Of a stretch of 64,000 nt of DNA, positions 58,140-64,000 are shown in pieces. The DNA lies in the NCBI GenBank assembly GCA_963784995.1, contig CAWATZ010000013.1, positions 62,001 to 126,000 on the forward strand, read 5' to 3'. Under the pieces are notes generated by a model. It was not told where the DNA came from. It ran no database searches and saw only the letters and a list, made by a program, of their open reading frames with translations. The translations under genes and the position numbers were made by a program. Position 1 is the stretch's first letter. Each line of letters opens with the position of its first letter. This DNA is from CAWATZ01 sp963784995. Lineage in GTDB: Bacteria; Planctomycetota; Planctomycetia; Gemmatales; Gemmataceae.

Positions 58140-59353
58140 TCCTGCTGGGCCTGGCCATCGCGGGGCTGGTGCTGGCGGCCATCCCCGCGATCCTCTTCTG
58201 CTGGAACCTCTGGCTTTACAAGTCTCCCCCTTCCGGAAACGAGCCGCCGGGTTTATCCCGGCGGAAAGACCGCCGGGATAAACCCGGCGGCGAAGCGCAG
58301 GCCGGCCTGCCGGCCGGAGCGCACGCAGGCGTGCGAGGGGCGGTATCCGTCCTGATCCCCGCTCGCAACGAGGAGAAGGTCATCGCCGCCGCGGTCGAGT
58401 CCGCCCTGGCCAGCAAGGGCGTCGAGCTGGAAGTGGTCGTCCTGGACGACGGTTCCGAGGACGCGACGGCATCCCTTGTCGAATCCCTGGCCCGGCGTGA
58501 TCCGCGTGTCCGTCTGGTTCGGGGTCCGCCGTTGCCGGCGGGCTGGTGCGGCAAGCAGCACGCCTGCTGGGTGCTGGCCCAATCGGCCCGCTATCCCTTG
58601 CTTGCCTTTGTCGATGCCGACGTGCGGCTGCTGCCGGACGGGCTGGCACGGCTCGCGTTCTTTCTGCGAACCAGCGGGGCCGACCTGGTCAGCGGCGTGC
58701 CGCGCCAGGAGTCGGGGACCTGGCTTGAGTCCCTGATCCTGCCGCTGATCCACTTTATCCTGCTCGGCTTCCTGCCGCTGGCGCGGATGCGGACCACCTG
58801 TCATCCCGCTTACGCGGCCGGCTGCGGCCAGCTGTTCCTGACCACGTGCGCTGCTTACGAAAGGACGGGCGGACACGCAGCCATCCGCACCTCGCTGCAC
58901 GACGGCATCACCCTGCCGCGCGCCTACCGCCGGGCCGGTCTCCGCACCGACCTGTGCGACGCGACCGACCTGGCCACGTGCCGGATGTATCACGGAGCCG
59001 GCCCGCTGTGGCAGGGGCTGGCCAAGAACACCGTCGAGGGACTGGGCAAACCCGCCCTGATCGGCCCGGCGACGCTGCTGCTGCTGGGCGGACAGGTGCT
59101 GCCCGTGCTGCTCTGGCTGGCCTGGCCCTGGTTGACGCCGGCGACGAGCGCGGTCAACGCCCTGGCAACTCTGGCCGCGTTTGCTCCGCGTCTGCTTGGC
59201 ATGAGGCGCTTTCGGCACAGGCCTGGCAGCGTGCTGCTGCATCCGCTGGGTGTGGCGATCCTCGTGGCCATCCAGTGGCATGGCCTGTTTCGGGCTGTCT
59301 TGGGTAAGCCGGCCTGCTGGAAGGGGCGGGCGGCTCCTCCGATGACAAGGTGA
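58136..59353 (+). CDS. GT2-family glycosyltransferase of the carotenoid cluster (CrtQ-like)
   Basis: ATG 58136 overlaps the acyltransferase stop. Residues 1-25 are a membrane anchor ('GLAIAGLVLAAIPAILFCWN'). The GT-A domain has 'VSVLIPARNEEKVIAAAVES', 'LEVVVLDDGSEDATASLVES', the DxD-type 'LLAFVDADVRLLPDGLARL' and 'AGCGQLFLTTCAAYERTGGH'. Two or three C-terminal spans follow ('LLLLGGQVLPVLLWLAWPW'). A 22-bp-arm palindrome is inserted in frame at residues about 36-52. The C-terminal 'APPMTR' is encoded by another palindrome shared with the convergent TetR gene. The role is glycosylation of a carotenoid acid, inferred from the cluster. No frame change. Confidence 0.85.
   Translation: MILLGLAIAGLVLAAIPAILFCWNLWLYKSPPSGNEPPGLSRRKDRRDKPGGEAQAGLPAGAHAGVRGAVSVLIPARNEEKVIAAAVESALASKGVELEVVVLDDGSEDATASLVESLARRDPRVRLVRGPPLPAGWCGKQHACWVLAQSARYPLLAFVDADVRLLPDGLARLAFFLRTSGADLVSGVPRQESGTWLESLILPLIHFILLGFLPLARMRTTCHPAYAAGCGQLFLTTCAAYERTGGHAAIRTSLHDGITLPRAYRRAGLRTDLCDATDLATCRMYHGAGPLWQGLAKNTVEGLGKPALIGPATLLLLGGQVLPVLLWLAWPWLTPATSAVNALATLAAFAPRLLGMRRFRHRPGSVLLHPLGVAILVAIQWHGLFRAVLGKPACWKGRAAPPMTR
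58243..58291. repeat. Perfect in-frame palindrome inside the glycosyltransferase gene
   Basis: Arms 58243-58264 and 58270-58291 are exact 22-mers (core 'cgccgggtttatcccggcgg') with a 5-base loop. It encodes 'PPGLSRRKDRRDKPGG' between the membrane anchor and the GT domain, a place that tolerates insertion. Confidence 0.9.
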
Positions 59354-59402
59354 CAAAAGCACTTGTCTTCTGTCACCTTGTCACCTTGTCATCGGAGGAG
59401 CC
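59332..59402. terminator. Palindrome encoding the C-termini of two convergent genes; likely bidirectional terminator
   Basis: Arms 59332-59355 ('ggctcctccgatgacaaggt' and onward) and 59379-59402 are complementary around a 23-base centre. The plus strand encodes the last residues of the glycosyltransferase (stop 59351-59353), the minus strand those of the TetR protein (stop 59373-59375). It could terminate both transcripts. Confidence 0.8.
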
Positions 59403-59957
59403 GTGCAGGAACCGCTCCACGATGCACCGGGCCAGGTGAGGTGGCCGCGGCCGGGCGCCGAAGCGGAGCACGGCACGCAGTCCGCCCAGAAGCAGCAGCA
59501 CCGACAGCTCCACGTCGGGAATGAACCACAGCCCGAGCTGCTCGCCCTCGTGGCAGACTGCGTGAAACAGCGCCACCGTGTTGCTCCGGGCGTCGTTCCA
59601 GGGGTTGTCCCCGTCCAGGTTGCCCATGACCTCGGCGTGCTGGATCACGTCGAACAGGTGCGGCTGCTCGTCAAAGTACACCAGGATGGCCTCGACCATC
59701 GCCTCCAGCCGGCTGCGGGGATCGCTGGGCTGATCGTGGGCCGCCTGCAAGCGGGGGCTGAGCTGCTCCGCCGCCTGCGCCAGCAAGGCCAGGTACAGCT
59801 CCTCCTTGTCCTGGAAGTAGCGGTACAGCGTGCCCTTGCCGACCCCGGCCGCTGCCGCGATGTCCTCCATGCGGGCCTCATGGAACCGGTGCGTGGCAAA
59901 CAAACGGGCAGCCACGGCGAGAATCTTGTCGGACTGAATCGGCGTCTTGGTTCGCAC
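59373..59957 (-). CDS. TetR/AcrR-family transcriptional repressor
   Basis: GTG 59957 is used because the only nearby ATG (59970) is out of frame. The N-terminal HTH is clear: 'KILAVAARLFATHRFHEARM', 'EDIAAAAGVGKGTLYRYFQD', then KEELY. The ligand domain is helical ('YFDEQPHLFDVIQHAEVMG', 'LSVLLLLGGLRAVLRFGARP'). Length 194 residues is normal. A perfect 14-bp palindrome at 59995-60008, 38 bp upstream of the start, is a likely autoregulatory operator. The gene is convergent with the carotenoid operon, which it may regulate from a site elsewhere; the ligand is unknown. Confidence 0.9.
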   Translation of the reverse strand: MRTKTPIQSDKILAVAARLFATHRFHEARMEDIAAAAGVGKGTLYRYFQDKEELYLALLAQAAEQLSPRLQAAHDQPSDPRSRLEAMVEAILVYFDEQPHLFDVIQHAEVMGNLDGDNPWNDARSNTVALFHAVCHEGEQLGLWFIPDVELSVLLLLGGLRAVLRFGARPRPPHLARCIVERFLHGSSDDKVTR

Positions 59958-59994
59958 GGACGACTCTCATGGGCGGGATTCGGACTTTACTGGA

Positions 59995-60008
59995 ACTGAC
60001 CGGTCAGT
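59995..60008. promoter_or_regulatory. Putative TetR operator
   Basis: 'actgaccggtcagt' is a perfect 14-bp palindrome with the TGACCGGTCA core common among TetR-family operators. It lies 38 bp upstream of the TetR start codon. The half-site 'ctgaccgg' equals the motif of the arrays at 15544 and 51544; whether this is more than coincidence is unknown. Confidence 0.6.
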
Positions 60009-60145
60009 CCGCATTGTAAACATCCTCGCGGACCTGAACAAGGCGAAAAGAAAGGGGCCCTCTCCGTGTCGGGGAGAGGGCCGCTCTGTCGAGCCTGAAG
60101 CCGCCGCTTGGGCTGTGGCCGGAGGAGAGGAGGCTGACGGCGTGG

Positions 60146-60439
60146 TCAATCGCCGACGCCCAGATCGCACATCCACAGCTCTTCGCCGATCCGGTCAGAG
60201 TCGATGAAGTCGCGCACCCGGACGTGGTTGCCGTGCCGGGCGAGCATTTTCTGCATCTCGGCGCGGATGTCATTGTAGCCCAGGGGGCCGGGCACGTCTT
60301 TGTTGAGGTCCCTCCGTTGCTCGGGCGACATGGCATCAAGTTCCATGATGATGCCGCTCAGACGTTTGCCAGGCGGAAACCGATCCAGACTCAGGAACTG
60401 TCTCATCTCCTCGCTGCACTGCTTCAGAACTCGCGACAT
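60146..60439 (-). CDS. Small hypothetical protein, 97 aa
   Basis: ATG 60439 follows 'ggagg' on the minus strand; the frame is open five codons further. The product is hydrophilic and helical ('MSRVLKQCSEEMRQFLSLDR', 'EQRRDLNKDVPGPLGYNDIR', 'DFIDSDRIGEELWMCDLGVG'). I do not recognise the family. It lies between the divergent TetR gene and the WD40 gene, both also on the minus strand. Confidence 0.6.
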   Translation of the reverse strand: MSRVLKQCSEEMRQFLSLDRFPPGKRLSGIIMELDAMSPEQRRDLNKDVPGPLGYNDIRAEMQKMLARHGNHVRVRDFIDSDRIGEELWMCDLGVGD

Positions 60440-60674
60440 GGTTGTCCTCCGCAATCGTTTGTCAACCCACGGCTGACCGGTGGATCAGCCGTCACGACAG
60501 GCCCGGGAGCTTGATGGGATTTGCAGAGCATGCTGGCTCAACCCGGCTTCCTTGTCAGGTCGGGAGAGGCATACTCGCCACGGATTGGGGAATACCCTAC
60601 CACGTTGCCGCAGGAAATGCAACCGGCTTGTGACGAATTTGTTCTGCCTGGTGGACGGAGCCGCGCACGCAGAA

Positions 60675-60754
60675 GCCGAGCCGCGCACGCAGCGCAGCGG
60701 AGTAAGCGGTTCGTCGGACGACCGCTTACTCCGCTGCGCTGCGTCGCGGCTCGG
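60675..60754. repeat. Inverted repeat abutting the WD40-gene stop
   Basis: Arms 60675-60710 and 60721-60754 (core 'acgcagcgcagcggagtaag') match but for one extra C. It begins one base after the stop codon of the WD40 gene (minus strand), so it may end that transcript. The rest of the 315-bp gap (60440-60754) holds a short hairpin at 60475-60490 and no gene. Confidence 0.8.
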
Positions 60755-63700
60755 TCAGTGCCCAGCCAGATCCTCGATCCGGTACAGAAACAGATCGCCG
60801 TGTCCCCGAGCCCGGGGGCGCTCGGTCAGGGTGCGTGGATCAAAGCCGGCGACGATCAGCAGGCCCTTCTTGCTGGCGCAGACAATTTGGGTGCCGACAA
60901 TGCCCAGCCGCCGGCTGGACAGCAACTTGAATTCGGGATAGGAGTAGCGGTCCAGGGTCCCCTCCCGGGTGAGCAGGAAGAGGGCCTGCTCATCGGGATC
61001 GACCACGGCGGCCTGGAAGGGCGGCAGAGACAGGTGGAAGGCCAGGTCCGTCTCCCGCTCGGAGGACAGCCGGAGGACGCTGCCGTTCTTGCACAGCAGG
61101 AAGCGGCCGTCCGGGGTGATCTGGAACGCGCCGCCCAGCGGGTGTTTGCCCTGCGGGCCCTTTACGGTCCGCGGGGCCTCGTCGGGCTTGCCAGGCAGGA
61201 CCACCGCCTCGATCGAACCCGGAGAGACGCCCTGGGTGGAATGGTAAAGCCGCTTCTGATCCGGGCTCAACTGCAAGAATCGAGCGCCGCCAGACGCCGC
61301 CCCAGCGGGCCAGCACCTCGTTTTTCGGGCCGATGGCCGTGATGTCGCTCCACTCGCCCGAGCTGCCGCTGAGGTAAACCAGCCCGTTGTCGGCGAGAGC
61401 CACGTCGTAGGGCACGGTCGGCACTGTCCAGCGATGCCGAAACTGGAGCCGTTCCGGGTCGATCAGCTGGAGCAGCCCAAAGGTCCGCTCTCCTTCCTTC
61501 ATCGGTGCCACGGCAGCCAGCGTCTTGCCGTCCGGGCTCAGGGCCAGGGCTTCGGTGCCGTCGGCCAGCCGGAATCGGGCCTTCGCCTGGCTGGCCAGGT
61601 CAAGCCGGCCCAGGACGCCATCGGTGAGGTTGAGGTAGTACAGCGTCCGCCGATCGGGCGACAGCAGCAGTTGACTGATGACTCCGCCCACCGAAACCAC
61701 GGCCAGCGGCTTCATTTCTGCAGCCTGGGAGAGCGAATTGTCTGGCGAGCCGGGAACGGGTGTTTCCGCGACCTGCTGTGGCGGATGGATTTTCTCCGCC
61801 TCGGCTGGCAGACGGATCAGGGACCACGGATGGATCAGCGCGTCCCGGCTGCCGGACAGGGTCTCGCGCCCCCGGCTGGCAAAGGCGACCGCGACCAGCG
61901 GCTCGACGTGTTTGCGGAAAGCGCGGATCTCCTCCCCGGTGCGTGCGTCCCAGAGCCGGACGGTGGCGTCATTGCCGCCCGAGAGCAGCCGGGTGCCGCC
62001 TGGACTGAAAGCAACGCTCTTGACCCCGGCACTGTGGCCCTTCAAGACCTGGAGCAGCCCTCCCGTCTCGACGCTCCACAGCCGCAGCGTCCGATCGTCG
62101 CTGCCGGAGAGCAGCCGGTCGCCTTCGGACGAAAACACGGCTGTGGTTACCCAGCCATTGTGCCCGGTCAGCCGGCGCAGCAGCTTGCCGCTCTTGGCGT
62201 CCAGCAGCAGGATCGACTTGCCCGAGCAGACCGCCAGCTGCTTGCCGCTGGGCGAGAAGCTGATCGCGGTGAGCGATCGCGCTTCCTCGGTAAAGGCGAA
62301 GTCCGGAATCGCCTTTGCCTTGTCGAGGTTCCACAGCAAGACCTCGCCATCGATGCTGACCGACACGGCCCGCAGACCATCCGGGGCGAAGGCCACGCCG
62401 GTGACCAGGTCGTTGTGGCCGTCCAGCCGGCGCAGTTCCCGGCCGCTCTCGACCTCCCACAGCCGGACGGTGCCATCCTTGCTGCCGGAGAGCACCTGGC
62501 TGCCGTCCGGCGAGAAGGCGACGCTCCAGACCGAGGCGGTGTGGCCGATGCAGCGGCGCAGATCGCGGCCCGCCTCGACGTCGTAAATGCGGATGGTCTT
62601 GTCGGCGCCGGCAATGGCCGCCAGCTTGCCGTCGGGGCTGAAGGCCAGGGCGTTGGCCGGGCTGGACTGGGCCTCCAGCGGATCGACCTCGCCGGTGTTG
62701 TCGGGAAGCGGCTGGCCATTCTGCCCCGGCTGCAGCACGCTGCCCAGGCGCAACTCGCGTCCCAGGTCGCCGAAGCTCTGTACCACCGCCTGCCGGGCCA
62801 CGGTCGCTCCCGGCACGCGCAGCGCTCCCAGGTTCCGGCTCAGCACGTCCGATTTCAGCAGGCGCGGCAGCAGTTCTTCCGGCTTCTGCCCAACCTCGGC
62901 GGCCAGGGTCGGCAGGTCCACGTCGGCCTCGTAGCGCAGGGTCAGGGTCATGACCACTTCCACCGAGCCGACCGTGTTGCCGGTCTTCGCAAGGGCCTTG
63001 CGGAAGCGCGCGGTGTCCTCCTCCATCAGGGCCTTCATCTTCGCCTCGGGAACGTAGAGGGCCCGGATCAGGTCGGCGTCGGCCCGGCTGAATGCCTTGG
63101 GGTTCTTGCCGACGTGGCCGCGGATCTGGTCGGCCTTTTGCAGGATGCCGCTGGCATGGCACGACATGCACGAGACGCCCGCCTCCACGGCCCGGTCAGG
63201 CCGCTTGGGATCGCTGACAATGGCGATCGGTCCCTTGTCGAGGCGGACGTTGTTGTTGTTGACCAGTACGTAAGCGTGCAGACCGTTGGGCAGGTTGAAG
63301 ATGGCCTCGCCGCCGGCATGGAGGAAGGTGTTGTCGGTCAAGCCCGGGCCGAGCGGATAGGCGAAGACGTTGCGCCGGTCGGGCAGCAGCAGGTCGCGTT
63401 CGGTCAGGTTCTGCGGGATGGCGTCGAAGTCGTAGGTGCGCCAGTAGGCCCCGTTCTGGGCGTCGTGCCGTTCCAGGATGCGGTTGTTGCGTGAAATGCC
63501 GGAGCCGAGGAAGCCGGTCCGGGCCACCCGTTCCTGCTGAATGTCCAGGGCCACGTCCACGCGCAACTGCCGCTCCAACTCGGCCAGGTTGGTAGGCATC
63601 TGGAGCAGGTCGTAGTAGAGCGGGGCCCGCGAGGCGGTGGCGACAAACCAGTCGAGCCGGACGTAGGGCATCCGCGAGGCAGTCGCGATCAGGACTTCTC

Positions 63701-64000
63701 GGCCGACAGCGGAGTCCTGGAGGATGCCATAGGGGTACTCGGCCAGCAGCCGGTTCCACAGGTTGGCGTCCCACTGGTAGTCGCGCAGGTCGATCCGCAG
63801 CACCAGGCCGGCAGGGTCGATCGGCCGGGGCAGGCTGATGCGGGGGTGCCAGGAGAGGCTGTTGAGCAGCTTGGCCAGGGCGTTGCGATAGGATTGCAGT
63901 TCATCGGGCCCGGCCCCGGCGTTGGCCAGGGCGGTGAGCGCGAAATCGCGCGTGAAGCGGCGGGCCCGTTTCTCGATGGTGTGCAGGTCGGCGAGGATCC
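60755..64000 (-). CDS. Cytochrome-c-like (CxxCH) protein with C-terminal WD40 repeats, 5' end outside window (one frame change)
   Basis: The frame is open to the window edge at 64000, so the start is missing. The N-terminal half contains 'GEAIFNLPNGLHAYVLVN' and a single CxxCH in 'EAGVSCMSCHASGILQKADQ', like exported planctomycete haem proteins. From about 62680 down to 61800 there are seven WD40 repeats ('VWSVAFSPDGSQVLSGSKDG', 'VKSVAFSPGGTRLLSGGNDA'). A further propeller-like part ends the protein. One frame change occurs near 61280. The combination suggests a periplasmic electron-transfer or sensor protein; the partner is unknown. A palindrome adjoins the stop. Confidence 0.85.

Overview
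The window is high-GC DNA from a planctomycete, most likely of the Gemmata/Zavarzinella kind. The evidence is the gene content: two DUF1592-type haem proteins each followed by a Tat-exported DUF1552 protein, a DUF1501 protein, a PVC-type membrane-bound dehydrogenase with a CxxCH domain, an ECF sigma factor next to a membrane Ser/Thr kinase, a TIGR02996 domain, and many long intergenic palindromes. No rRNA, tRNA or CRISPR array was seen. Most genes longer than 1 kb change reading frame one or more times while their motifs stay intact. I read this mainly as single-base assembly errors, and I annotate such genes over their whole span.

Layout. 1-9.1 kb: end of a beta-sandwich protein, a giant exported coiled-coil protein, a squalene-cyclase-like repeat protein running in frame into an ECF sigma factor, and a kinase-FGE-LRR receptor. 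9.3-21.5 kb: exported carbohydrate-related proteins (Kelch, G8/CEMIP-like, esterase, beta-helix/LamG) around four small orphan or decayed genes. 21.9-36.8 kb: two DUF1592-DUF1552 modules, a PVC dehydrogenase, a polysaccharide lyase and, at 26.0-27.6 kb, a diversity-generating retroelement (DGR). 36.9-44.9 kb: a sigma-54 activator, a STAS protein and an RND efflux adaptor and pump. 45.1-51.4 kb: a transglutaminase-like protein, a Gfo/Idh/MocA oxidoreductase, an SDR and a DUF1501 protein. 51.6-55.5 kb: an orphan protein, a P450, an isoprenylcysteine-methyltransferase-like protein, DUF1761 and a broken transposase. 55.7-60.0 kb: a carotenoid desaturase-acyltransferase-glycosyltransferase operon facing a TetR regulator. 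60.1-64.0 kb: a small protein and a cytochrome-c/WD40 protein cut by the window edge.

The most important finding is the DGR. A 127-bp template (26126-26252) and a 127-bp variable copy (26723-26849), which forms the 3' end of an FGE/C-type-lectin-fold gene, differ at 23 positions. By hand count, 22 of these are adenines of the template in the coding sense. Only a C-terminal tail of the reverse transcriptase seems to remain beside the template, so the element is either decayed or served by an enzyme encoded elsewhere.

A second theme is palindromes that lie inside reading frames: an 89-bp element in two different genes, a 40-bp-arm perfect palindrome joining a desaturase to an acyltransferase, a 22-bp-arm palindrome inside a glycosyltransferase, and one that encodes the C-termini of two convergent genes. 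A third is a regularly spaced 'ctgaccgg' motif array with the same spacing upstream of two unrelated orphan genes.
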